Source: Collariella sp. IMI 366227
Taxonomy: Eukaryota; Ascomycota; Sordariomycetes; Sordariales; Chaetomiaceae
Assembly (NCBI GenBank): GCA_027946355.1
Contig: JAPEUS010000002.1
Location: 1,736,001 to 1,800,000 of the forward strand
Direction: 5' to 3'
Length of the DNA stretch: 64,000 nt
Position 1 is the stretch's first letter; the number at the start of each line of letters is the position of its first letter. Under the pieces are notes generated by a model. It saw only the letters and a program-made list of their open reading frames with translations. It did not search any database and was not told the origin of the DNA. Positions 23,745 through 34,648 of this stretch are shown here, in pieces. A program made the translations under genes and the position numbers.

Positions 23745-26106
23745 GTCGAGGATGTGGTTGGATCTGGCTACCCGAACAAGATGTGGGTGACACCTCTTCG
23801 ACCTCTCGTAAGAGCAGCGAAGATAAGCACACGCTAGAACAACAGAAGTACGAGGGATGAGCGGGAGCTAGTTTAGTCATTGAAATCCCGAGGCTTGTTC
23901 TTAAATGCCGAGAGGCATACCTCAGACGGCAGAGGCGCCATGTCTGAGCGGGACTCTCCACGAGGTGTCCTGCCTGATGGAGGGGAGGCTATTCCAAGCA
24001 CATAGCATCTACGGGGGATCGACAACAGGAATTTTGTTAGTGAAGAATAGCAAACTAGCCAACCCCCGTTGCAGAGGTGAGGGTGGAAGGGTGCCATTTC
24101 GGGGTATAGTTGCAGCCCAGCTGCTAGAAGGGGAAGTCCGGATGGGGTTTTTTGTTGAATCCCATTCGCTATCGCAGTGAGAAACAGGAAACCCATCGCG
24201 GGGGCCCCTTTGCCGGCAGATCATGACCATACTAGGTCTTGTTCCAGGTCTCCAGAAGCCCGATGCGGAGAGACATAGCCCTTGCTAATGTAACAAGACG
24301 GGAAGAAGCTGAGAGTAGAAGCCTGAAGGAAAGATGTGATGATGTCTCTCGCTTGGTCAAGTGAGTCGTACGTAGCACGTCAAGACAGCATCGAGCCTTG
24401 TGAAGCTCGGGAATGTCGTTGGTGTGTCTAGTGATTGGAGAGCTAAGTGGCCAAAAGGGCCGGATAAAGGAGAGAGTGTGGTATCGTTGGCCAACCGCAA
24501 GAGGTCAGGTGTCAAGGTGTTGAGGACGTGTTGATGGGTTCATTGGGTTGTGGCACAAAGCAGGATTTTGTCGGCATTCATGGATATGAATCACGGGAAA
24601 GGATCGCGTGTCAGTTGAGCGGGCAAGCTCTGCCTTCCATCCAATATTTTCCAGTTGTACGACTGTCCAATTTGGCGCCAGCCAGTTGGGAAGTTCAGCT
24701 GGTGACTGATTGGTAGGCTTTTTTTAATAATAAAAAAGAAAAGAAGAAAAGAAAATGAGATGTGTTGTCGGTAGTCAAAAATGTGCCTTGATCAACCCTT
24801 GAATCTAGGGTTTTGGCGAATGTGAGGTTGAAGACAGGGAAAGGAAACAACCCGACGCACGCGGGAGACAGAATGAGGGGAAAAGTTGGAGAAGCGGGGT
24901 CTGGGAATCCTCCGATGGAGAAGAAGCAGACGTATCCACCAATCAGCGTTTGATGAACGTGGCGCACGGGGCACCCCCATCTTTCAGCCAATGCCCCAAC
25001 CCTCGACTTCTCAAAAAGGCAGGCGCAGGGGGCAGGTGCCAAGAGAGTCCACACTGTTCCCACTTTTCACGCCCCTCCTTTTCTTGCAGGTTTCTGTCTC
25101 TTAACTCCTTCACCGGCAACCGCTTCGGTTCGCACTAGCAACTGCATTGTAACTCGACGCGGCACCAAATGCGCAATTTGGCACTTCTTCCTCGCCGCGT
25201 GGTCTGGCGCGTGGCATGGCGATCCGGGGAACATGTCTGTAGGCGGGCAACGACGTGACCTGATCAGGGAAGGTAGACAGTTGATTACCCCAAAGTCCCA
25301 AACTCAACAAAGCCACTTGACTCTATCCCCATCTTCGGCCCTCCTTCGGCCGACAAGCAATATTTTCTTGGCGCTTCCTGCGTTGCTCCTCCCTGCAAAC
25401 AGAGCAGGGCGGTTGGTCACTGGTACTTCGGCACCATGATCTGCACAACATTTTCCACATCCAACCGGGCCGCGCCGAGGTTGAAGACTGTGGCCCCCAA
25501 CCAGCTTCTGGAAGGGCTCAAGGAGCTCCCAAACACGGATACGGATTTCCACCTGTTGGCGGTTTGCCCGTGTTGCAATCCGCTTCCGCGACTGGATGCC
25601 AAGACCTGGGGCTGTTGGGACGGGCTCACGGGACGAGCTCGCCTGAGCCAGCCTCCACTCCACCACCGCTAAGTCGGCGATGTCCTCTTCTTTTGTCCAG
25701 GTGAGATGGGTCCCGGCCCACGTTCGACTTGGGTGTCGGACATCCTTTCAAAAACCACCGTAGCCGCACTCGGCTTCACCCCCGCGATGGGGTCAGATCG
25801 CGAGCCGGGCCCGTGCCTGATCGTGCTCGCGGTGGAGCAGATCAGGGCGCCATCTCGTCGAGAACATGCGGGGATGGCATGGAGCTGCCAGGAACCATGC
25901 ATGTTTCCTTCGGCTGCTTCGGCCGGCTGGCCATGAGGACGTGGTATAAAAGCCAGAGACATGGCAGGTGAGACATGGACTGCCACACAATTTCGTCCTG
26001 TCTCTGGTGTCAGCTCTCCGAGACCATTGCTCTCTGTGCCGTGCTGTGCCTGAGTATATACCCCTTTGGTCCGACTCGATCTCTCCCTACCCCTGAACAA
26101 GCCACC
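23745..26106. other. Intergenic between divergent secreted-enzyme genes
   Basis: This 2.4-kb stretch carries the promoters of the GH3 gene (leftward) and the lipase gene (rightward). An A-rich run lies at about 24722-24755 and a TATA-type box at 25945. No gene is supported. Confidence 0.45.
25945..25952 (+). promoter_or_regulatory. TATA box of the lipase gene
   Basis: TATAAAAG lies 155 bases before the lipase ATG at 26107, in an otherwise GC-rich region. It is the only strong TATA match in this intergenic stretch and would give a 5' leader of roughly 100-130 bases. Confidence 0.5.
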
Positions 26107-27262
26107 ATGAAGGGTCTCCTCGTCTCCCTCCTCTCCTTGGCGTCTCTCGCAGCCGGAGCCCCGAGCCAGAGAAGACAAGGTATGTCTGGCAACTTCACCC
26201 TCATTATTGACGCCATGTTTCTGACGGAAGCAAAGATGCCGTTACGCCTCAACAACTGAACAACTTCAAACTGTATGCCCAATGGTCTGCGGCGGCGTAC
26301 TGTAACAGCGAGAAGGCTGCCGGCGAGCCCGTGACTTGCAACCTGGATCAATGCTCCATGTTTGCCTCACACAACGCCTCGGTCGTTGCTTCCTTCACGT
26401 ATGTGTTCTCGGCATTGAGTCCTCTATGACATTTGTCTAACACGCACAAACAGCGGGCTCGTCACCGACATGCGGGGCTTCGTCGGCGTGGACCCCGTTG
26501 ACAAGAAGATCGTTGTCTCTTTCCGGGGCTCTACCTCCGTCCGGAACTGGATCGCCGAGTAAGCCCGCCCCATCCCCTCCCGACAAACCACCAGCACTAA
26601 CACCCTCCCCTAGCTTCGTCTTCGTTCAAGTCCCCTGCACTGACCTGACCGCGGGCTGTCTCGCGCACGTGGGCTTCATGGCCTCCTGGGGCGAGATCGC
26701 CTTGCGGGTCATCGCCGCTGTGCGCACCGCCAAGGCCGCCAACCCATCCTACCAAGTCGTCGTCACAGGCCACTCGCTCGGCGGCTCCGTCGGCCTGCTC
26801 GCCGCCGCCTACATCCGCAAGGCCGGCATCCCCGCCGACCTGTACACCTACGGCGCGCCGCGCGTCGGCAACACCGCCTTTGTCAAGTTCGTCACCGTCC
26901 AGCCCGGTGCCGAGTACCGCATCACCCACACCGTCGACCCCGTCCCGCGCCTGCCGCCTATCATTGCCAATTTCAGGCATACTAGCCCGGAGTACTGGAT
27001 TGATCAGGGGAGTGATGAGGTGGTCACGCTTGATGAGGTTGATGTGTGCGGTGGGTACTCGAACACGAACTGCAATGGTGGGACGAAGGGGCTGGAGATG
27101 GATGCCCATGGCTGGTATTTCCAGAGACTAAATGGTTGCTCAACTGGCGAGACGCCGTTTAAGAGGGAGATTAGCGATGCGGAGCTGGAGGCGAAGCTTA
27201 ATATGTATGTGGATTTGGATGTCACTGTTGCGGAGAATTTGCATGCCGAGGGGCAGTCGTAG
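26107..27262 (+). CDS. Secreted class 3 lipase / feruloyl-esterase-like hydrolase
   Basis: The product is 329 aa in four exons: 26107-26179, 26236-26398, 26454-26558 and 26614-27262, with introns starting GTATGT, GTATGT and GTAAGC. It has a signal peptide (MKGLLVSLLSLASLAAGAP) followed by a short basic propeptide (QRRQ). The alpha/beta-hydrolase catalytic triad of the lipase_3 family is visible: Ser168 in GHSLGG, Asp222 in DPVPRLPP and His279 in DAHGWYF. VVSFRGSTSVRNWIAD fits the oxyanion-hole/lid region. Cysteines in YCNS, TCN, CTD and GC are consistent with disulfides. Substrate could be triacylglycerol or feruloyl ester; both types share this fold, and sequence alone does not decide. The frame is clean. 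It is divergent from the GH3 gene. Confidence 0.9.
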
Positions 27263-28443
27263 GTGGGAGGGCTGTGGTGGGAAAAGGGAGTTGGTTATGG
27301 ATGTGATGGGATATGAAAATTTATGTGTATAGTCATGAGTCGATGGATTTAATGTTTATATGTAAACTATTATGGCATTTGGTTGTCCTCTTTTACCTCT
27401 AACATCCCTCTCATTCATGGTGCACCGTTGTGCTAGAACTTTTCTTATGTTTCTAGGGCAGCAGACCAGCAAGGGCTGGGGTCGTTAATCTATACGATCA
27501 ATGCAACAAAGACTCCTGACTATACCACCTTCACATATTGATCCGACAGTTTGGCTCAAGATCCTCTTCCCACTCGAAATGCGCCTCTGGGCGCCAACCA
27601 GATTAACTGAGCTTTAACCAACTCGAGTGAACGAACCGAACCTTAGATAACGCCGCAACGGTTTACAATCACCCGCTCTGAAACTCATTGGCCAAACCGG
27701 CTCAAACTCATGCCAACTCACAAGACCACTTGCATAGCGCCCTATGCACATATCTTCATAGGAATCACAACAGAAAAGCTTCATCTACATCATCACCAAC
27801 AATTTATTGAAGCGAAGCCTCAATAGCGACATCTGCGCAATGTCAACTGCGAAGCGAAGGGATGAAGCCAAGGCTCTCTCTCCCCCACCATACCACCACT
27901 GGTTTTAGACCCAACAAAACGCACCACCCTGCTTGGTACAAGCCCTGAATTTATTAACAGGATGCTTGAGCGGCGCATAACAACGATATTGAACTGGTTG
28001 ACCAAACCCAAGCCCCTGAAACCCACCCCCTCCTGCGAACCCCTTGCGCAGTCCATTCGCCCGCATGCATTCAGCCTTTGCCGCCGCCGCTGATTCGTCT
28101 GCTACCCGCGCGGGCGCCTAACCCCCTGGTTCACATACAGATACTGGCTCTCCATTCGTCCACCGCCAGGAAACCAGCGGCACGCCGCTGTGCATGTATT
28201 CATTGGTGAGGTGATTTAAGTCGTACTGCTGCCCAAACTATTATTGGTCATGTTCCCGAATCTTAAATCCCGTCCGTTTCTGTTGCGAATTCTTTGTGTG
28301 TCCTGAGTGAGTCATCTTGCTCCAGAGCCTCCTTTCAGGCTCTGCGTGGCTGCCTTCAAGCAAGCAGAAGCTGGCTCTTCTGTGAAGGAGAAGGTTCCTA
28401 TCCATATCCTATTCCTCTTCACCCCTCAAAACCCTCTAGCAAC
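27263..28443. other. Intergenic
   Basis: The region lies downstream of the lipase and upstream of the membrane protein gene, both rightward. No gene is recognised; a 78-codon minus-strand frame (27820-28056) has no domain. Confidence 0.45.
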
Positions 28444-29358
28444 ATGCGTTCCTCCCTATGTGCGAGTATCCTCGCATTTCCCTGGCTTGCCTCAGCCATC
28501 TCATTCATCAATCCCCCACCACCCTTCGGAGACATCAACGACTTCACTTCAAACCCAGTCTACACCGAGGGCTCGGCCATCACCGTAGTCTGGACCGACA
28601 CCAAGGACACCAACATCCCCTTCTCAGTCGTCGTCTACCAAGTCGACTACTCCAACAACGAAGTCAAGATCCCAGCCAACCAGAACTTCGAATACGTCGT
28701 CCGCAAGTCCAACCCCTCCCCTCCACCCCTCCAAAAAAAAAAAAAAAGCCCACGCTTGCCAGGCACAGTTCCTAACCAACCACCCTCTCCAGACGACAGC
28801 ATAAACCGCACCTCAAGCCCCTGGATTGTCGCCACAGCCAAAGACCTCTCCTTCTCCAACATCTTCGTCCTAACCGTCTTCTTCCAAGGCGACACTGTGG
28901 GCAGAGCGCTTTCACATTGGTTCAACATCACCTCCAAGGCCACCAAGCCGCAACAGTCAGCCAGTCTCACAACCTCCTCGTCGTTCACTCCTAGCAGTAC
29001 ATCAACCAGCGCGGGTGGAGCGACGACACCACCGGTAGCAAGTGGCGGTCTCGGCACAGCAGCCAAGATTGGGCTGGCCGTGGCGGGGGGTGTGGCAGTC
29101 TTAATTCTCGGCGTTGCCGTGGGTTGGTTTTGGTCCAGGCGGAAGAACAAGCACCCAGTAATGGGAGGTAGTGCTAGCTACATCGAGTCTCAAAGCTCTT
29201 ACGGGGGAACTAAAGGGTTGGGTGTTGTAAGCGGTGTTGGAGGAAAGGATAGTAGGACTCCGGACACCGACTACCATGAGATGAGCAGCAAGACGTCGCC
29301 TCTGGAGTTGCACGGGGGGACGCCAAGGTTTGAATTGTATGGGACGTATCCGTCATGA
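28444..29358 (+). CDS. Mucin-like type I membrane protein
   Basis: The product is 274 aa in two exons (28444-28702 and 28793-29358). It has a signal peptide (MRSSLCASILAFPWLASA), an extracellular Ig-like or beta-rich part (about 20-140) starting FINPPPPFGD, a Ser/Thr-rich linker, one membrane helix (IGLAVAGGVAVLILGVAVGW), a basic stop-transfer RRKNK and a cytosolic tail of about 75 residues. The layout matches fungal cell-surface proteins of the sensor or mucin type; no exact family is assigned. The intron uses a GC donor (GCAAGT), has a CTAAC branch site 18-22 bases before the CAG, contains a run of 15 A, and is 90 nt long with no stop. The unspliced message therefore also stays open and would add 30 residues. 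ATG 28444 is chosen because it directly precedes the signal peptide. Confidence 0.7.
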   Translation: MRSSLCASILAFPWLASAISFINPPPPFGDINDFTSNPVYTEGSAITVVWTDTKDTNIPFSVVVYQVDYSNNEVKIPANQNFEYVVRKSNPSPPPLQKKKKSPRLPGTVPNQPPSPDDSINRTSSPWIVATAKDLSFSNIFVLTVFFQGDTVGRALSHWFNITSKATKPQQSASLTTSSSFTPSSTSTSAGGATTPPVASGGLGTAAKIGLAVAGGVAVLILGVAVGWFWSRRKNKHPVMGGSASYIESQSSYGGTKGLGVVSGVGGKDSRTPDTDYHEMSSKTSPLELHGGTPRFELYGTYPS

Positions 29359-29962
29359 TAGACAGAAGAGGAGGGTAGAAGGAATTGGATTTATCACTAC
29401 TACCCCAAGGGGGATACTACCCTGCCGTGTAAACAGCCTACCTACGTTATCTAAACTTTTCGGCTCCAAACACCACCGCCATGACAAGCAAAAGAACCAA
29501 GTCAAAACGGGTATAAAAATGGATATCCACGCCTGCTAAGCCCGCGACGCCGCCGCTGAAGCATGCACACAAAGAATAAGAAAGAAAGAAAATAAAAGAC
29601 ACCCAGCAAAAAGCATCCCGACAGTCCAGTCCGCTGTCCTAAGGTTTGTTTCCCCGGTATCCGTTGCTCCCCCGCTCCTCCCAAGGGGTATCAATAATAC
29701 CGAAGACAAAGACAAACCCCGAGACCTTTTTTGCCTTTCCATGTCCGTGTGCTCCTTGCCATGCCCTGCCATGCCCTGCCACGCCGGTACCGTTTTTCCC
29801 GACCCGACCTGACGACCATACCAGACCTGAGCCGACCCAACCTGACCGAAAACAAAACAGATGAAAGAAGCCCTGGCTGGCGCCATGGACGATGATAAAA
29901 TCCCTCCTCCGTAACCCAACAACCAAATTTCCCACTTCTTCAGGCTACCTCAAGCGAGCACC
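29359..29962. other. Intergenic, convergent 3' ends
   Basis: The region lies between the membrane protein gene (+) and the GAR-domain gene (-). A repeated CATGCCCTGC motif occurs at about 29760-29780. No gene is supported. Confidence 0.45.
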
Positions 29963-32753
29963 CTACGCCCGCCTGAACAACCTCTTCGTACTCCCCACCT
30001 TGCCCATCTCCCCGAACCCCGCCGGCGCTTTCGCACCCCCACTCCTATCCATCAAACTCGCCTCCAACCCATCACTTCCACTGTCCCCTTCCTTCCCACC
30101 AACACCAACCGCTGGCGGAACCGGCAAAGGCAAAGGCGGACCACCACTAGCGATCCTAACCTTCTCCTTCACGCACTCCACCCACGCCCGGCTCTCCTCA
30201 CTCATATCCACCCTCTTCGCCCTCGGCCCGGCCATGCCCAACACCGCCTTCCCGTCCTCCCTCCCAACTAAGGCGCGAGCTAGACCTTGACCGCATCGAC
30301 GGAGTCGTCTCCAGCCGACTCATACTCGCGAGCGGGGTTTTGGGCGGACCGCTGCTGCTGGGGAGGCAGTCATGGTTTCTTCGGTTTTTGGTTGTGGGGA
30401 GGCGGGGAGCGCGGCGGACCTTGCGCAGTTTGAGCGGGGAGACGGGGAGTGGGCGTCCATCGCCGAGGCGGGTCGGCTAGGCAGGGTTGAGGCGACGTCG
30501 GCGCGGACGGGGCCGTTGCGCGGGACGTCTTTGACTTCGACTTTGCCGTCGGGGGGGCCCGAGGCGGCGGAGCGGCGCAGGTGGTGGGTCGCGTACTCCT
30601 TGAGATACTCGCCCAGATCGGCCCAGCCGCCGCCAACGCGGACCATGACGCGCTCGTTGTGCTCGCCGACGCAGCGGATAAAGAGCTTGATGGGGGCTTC
30701 GCCGTTGGAGCGCGAGAGATGATAGAGTTTGATTTCCTGGTTGCCGCGCTGGTGGCGCTGGCGATAGCTGCGGCCGTACGCGGGGGCTAGAGTGAAGGAG
30801 GGTGTGCCGGAGCGGGAGAAGGCCGAGCGCATAGAGAGGTTGGACTGGCTCCGCGGGATGGCGTCCGACTTGGACGTTCTACGCCCCTTCGGCATCTTAA
30901 AGTCGGGAGGGTTGAGGTTGATGGCGGGCGGCTCTGCGGTTAGGCGAATCTTGGCTGGCACCGACTCGAGAATTTCGCTGATCTGCTGCTGGAGCTGGGT
31001 GTCGACGGCGGGAAGAGTCTGTTCCGACGGGGTGTTAGGCTCTGTCGGGAGGTCCTCCTCGGCAATCGACCCCTTCCTCGGCGTGCTCGGCGGGCTCGGG
31101 AATGTCGTATATTCCTTAATTGTTGGCTTCTCGGCGAAGCTGACCGACATTGACCTCGTGCTCGACCGGAACGACTGCAGGGGAGACATGTCGCCCTCCG
31201 AGTCCAGGCTGCTCTGACGGGGGCGCTCCGGGCTGCCCAAGCTCAGGTCGCTCGTGAACGAGTCTGTAAAAGTGCTGGGCGCGTCATGAACGACCGTCGA
31301 GGACTGCGACGCGTCGCTATCACGTCGGACTGCGGCCTCCTTCGGGGGTACCGAGGGCTCGGAGGAGTCGGACATATCTGTGTCAGAATCCGGATGAGAC
31401 GAGATGTCGTCTTGTTGGCTGCGGGAGACTTCTGCTGGCTCCAGCAATGATTTGACAGGAATCTCAACGTTCTCCGGTTCCTCAACGACCCTGTAAAGCC
31501 CCTCCGAGTGGTCGAATACCGATCGCTGTGTTTCCCCTTCGGCAGTCGGATGAATCTTGATGACAGGCGTAGAAACATCCACCAAACCATCAAGACCTTG
31601 CTGAGTGTTTCCGTTCAAAGGCGACGCCGCCGTTTGCTGAGACCCATCGAAGACCCGCACCATGGAAGCGACAATGCTGCCACCTGCTCCCTGCTTCTTC
31701 ACAGGAGCAACCTTGGGCGCCATCTTCGCCAGATCTGCCTCCTTAATCTTCTTCTCGCACGCAACCGCCCACTCCCCATACCTATGCTCCAGAGTATCAA
31801 CCCTACCAATCCACTCCTCAGGCAGCGTATCCGGCTGACCCTCCAAGATATCCAGCATGGCATCCAAATCGCGGCCCGCCTTTGCGACCTTGCGTTGGAG
31901 GACAGCCTTCATGACCTCGAACTCCTCCCTCGTTAGGGCCGCAGGCCGGGTACCCGACGCGCCAACCCGGCCATGTGCGCCAAGGTCGACCGCATTCCAG
32001 CCAGAGCTGATGGCAACCTCGGCATCCGCAATGGACCCCAGGAAGACGGGGATCTTCCGGAGCACCAGGAGGCGGAAGCTCCAGGCGGTCATCAGACGGG
32101 TGAGCTTGGACAGGTTCGGCAGAGCCTGGACGGTGGTGGCGGTGATGAGCGCCGTCATGTCGTCAAGCTTGGCAAAGCTGGCGAGGGGACGACATCCTAA
32201 ATCGTTCCGGGCTCAAGATGGGGGTGCCGGGCCGCGACAGGGGTATGATGTGGTTGTGCAAGACCTGGCTCTTGATCTCCTCGATATCGAGTTCGTCCAG
32301 TCCCTCGGAGATATCCTCTATCCTTCTTTCGTATCGCGCGACGTCGGCCTCCGGGAGGCTCCCGATGTATCCTTCGTACGCATGGCGGGGTTCGGTATCC
32401 TCGGAGGAACCCGAGCCGCCAGAATTAAACAGTCTCCTCCTCTTGACAGCGGGCATCTCGAAGCCCGTCGAGCCCCCACGGGTCGGCCACGGCCAGGCGG
32501 ACAGCTCCTCGAGCCACTCGTGGATGCTGTTGGAGGCAATGGCGACCCGCAGGGCAAACGCCTGCTCGGCTGGGGTGGCTGCCTCTATGCAGTACTTTAA
32601 GGACCCCGATGGGTTCTGGAAGGCGTCGAACACGGTCCGCGGGGTGAGGTTTGAGAGGAGGTCGTCCGTGTTCGGCAGGTGAGCCGAAGCGGAATCGGAC
32701 GTTGACCGGGGCTGGCGGCCCCGGTTGGGCGCAAGATGCGCCAAGTCGGTCAT
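29963..32753 (-). CDS. GAR (GAS2-related) domain protein, putative cytoskeletal linker
   Basis: This is a large, mostly disordered protein with a C-terminal GAR domain at about 30590-30700 (IKLFIRCVGEHNERVMVRVG, then GGWADLGEYLKEYATHH), the microtubule-binding fold of GAS2/spectraplakin proteins. The start ATG is at 32753. An N-terminal helical region (TVFDAFQNPSGSLKYCIEA, EELDIEEIKSQV-like helices, then LPNLSKLTRLMTAWSFRLL) precedes long Ser/Pro/Asp-rich segments. Three frame breaks are seen: one near 32170 (MSSP to SFAKLDDM, one base too many), one near 30340 (RPK to TPLASM, a C or A run short by one), and one near 30265 (SWEG to GKAVLGMAGP). The final conserved piece ESRAWVECVKEKVRIASG lies at about 30140-30200. 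No intron fits the shifts. The role at microtubules or the cell cortex is inferred from the domain. Confidence 0.72.
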
Positions 32754-34343
32754 TCTTGTTGGTGATGTGTAAGCGAGGGTGGTGGTGGTGTTGTCAGTCT
32801 GTGGTTGAGCGGACGGGTGCCGCGCAACATAACGCCCTTCCTATGAGCCTGGCGAGACGGTCGATAGCGTCTTGTCGTAGGGTCTCATAGTCGGGAGAAA
32901 AGGAAGGATGGTGTTGGGTGAGGCTGGGGAGCTTGCTGTGATTCGCTGCGAACCGGCCTCTTGACGAGCGCTCGCTGCTTGTCCCGGCTGGCTCCCAAGC
33001 TTGGCCCACAGTCAACTGATTCGCCGGTGGGATGACACAAGCAACGGAGACAAGGAAGGCAGCGGTGGTCGGGTTGTCGGGTAGCTGCAGCTGATGGGAC
33101 GGAGAAAGAGCGAATGTGCTGAGGTGCCGGGAGGTTGGGCACCGGGAACAAACGAGTGTTCGGCTTGGTACGACGTATCGGTCGCGAAGTCCGTGAGCCA
33201 ATGCAGCGCAAAGAGAGCGACAGGAAAAAGAGTGAAACCGCGGCAGTGGGCGGTTGGTTGGTTGGTCAGTTAGTTGCCTTACTAATTGGTCGATCAGGCG
33301 TATGACGCGTGGGACAAAGAATGAATGTGAGTGAGTCGCGCTGTGCTGTCAGACAGACAGAGTCAAATGCAGCAGACACAGAAATTCAGCGGAAGCGCAG
33401 AGATGGCAATAGCAAAGGCAGAAAGAGCGAAAGAATGAGAAAATGCCGTGTGGGATTCCGAGAAAGACTGAAAGAGAGGGCTGGGCGCACACGAGGGCCC
33501 CGTCCCGTTAAATTGCGATCATTGCGACGCGGACACACGATGGGGAAAGTCGAGAGAGCTCCGGATCGTCTCTGGAGATTTGATTTCGGGGAGCCGCCGA
33601 AGCGCCGCGCTAGTCCCGAACAGGAGCCTTGGCGGGCTCACAGCCATCCCGAATGGGCGGACACGAGATTGCGCCCTAACACGGGGCCCGCATAATTCTG
33701 GTGGCCGGGCGATAGGGCACACAAAACGCGCTAAATCGCGTCATTCCCTTTTGGACAGACGAGCCAGGGGCACACGGACCATATCCTGCTCAAATTGCAA
33801 TTCTCCACTGCCCACGCAAATGACGTGAAGTCGCCGATAAGAAGCTCTCATGTCTCGCCATCTCTCACGATCTATCGGCTGTCGAAACGAGGTTGGCTGG
33901 GAGACAGGTTTGAAGGAGCTTCGGGGCGTTGCAGACGGAGGCGTGGACGCTGGCGCCACTATCGAAGGTTTCTGGCCTGGGGAATGCCGATCTGGATCGA
34001 TCATTTGTCTCTTTTTTCCGCTGTTTTCTTTTTTTCTCCCGAATTTTTCCACTTGGCATTTGGAGGTCACGAGGGAGCCGAGGCCTTAAGCCCCGTTCTC
34101 AGTAATCGCTCTCACCATCTCAGCAAACTGGGTCAGTTGATGTGAGCTTTGTACTGTAAGGATGTGACATTCTCTTCCTATCCAAACCTCGCGAAAGGTA
34201 CCTAGGTAGACTATACTGTTTCAAATTTTTCTTTTCCAACCCAGTCCCCGTCCGTCCAAAACGCTCGTGGAGCATTGTTTGCTCATGCTCATGTTGAAGC
34301 CAGCCTTGACTGACGCCGATAGTTGTTTCCGACCCAACCAAAA

Positions 34344-34363
34344 CCCCCCCCCCCCCAAAAAAA
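34344..34363. repeat. C13 followed by A7
   Basis: A run of 13 C directly followed by 7 A in non-coding sequence. Confidence 0.9.
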
Positions 34364-34424
34364 CTTGCGCCGACTCATCATTGATCGTTACGATGATACC
34401 TCGCTGGCCCGCGAGTCCAGATGC

Positions 34425-34450
34425 AAAAAAAAAAAAAAAAAAAAAAAAAA
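34425..34450. repeat. Poly(A) run, 26 bases
   Basis: An uninterrupted run of 26 A on the plus strand, about 175 bases beyond the 3' end of the Ctf1-like gene, where it reads as poly(T) in the direction of that gene. Confidence 0.9.
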
Positions 34451-34577
34451 GGTGAAAAGGGCAAATAGCCAGAAGAACCCCTAACTCAATCCTCACTCAG
34501 AAGGCTCAACTCAGCTCAACTCATGCCCAATCCCCTCCGCCAACCCCATCCAATCAATTCCCCCTCCATCTCCCCAC

Positions 34578-34648
34578 ATGGCCATGGTGATGCCCATGCC
34601 CATGATGCCCATGATGCCCATGCTCATGCCCATGCCCGTGCCCAAACA
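34578..34648. repeat. CATGCC-type short repeats
   Basis: Irregular tandem copies of CCCATG/GATGCC overlap the 3' end of the Ctf1-like gene. On the minus strand one frame reads as alternating Gly-His (GHGHGHEHGHHGHHGHG). Confidence 0.7.

Larger units (their letters stand above)
32754..34623. other. Intergenic
   Basis: The region lies between the GAR-domain gene start and the 3' end of the Ctf1-like gene, both leftward. It holds homopolymer runs (13 C at 34344-34356, 26 A at 34425-34450). No gene is recognised on either strand. Confidence 0.45.

Noticed and set aside
34425..34450. Poly(A) run as the mark of a retrotransposed copy
   Set aside because: No coding or element sequence adjoins it and no target-site duplication was found; a simple homopolymer is sufficient.
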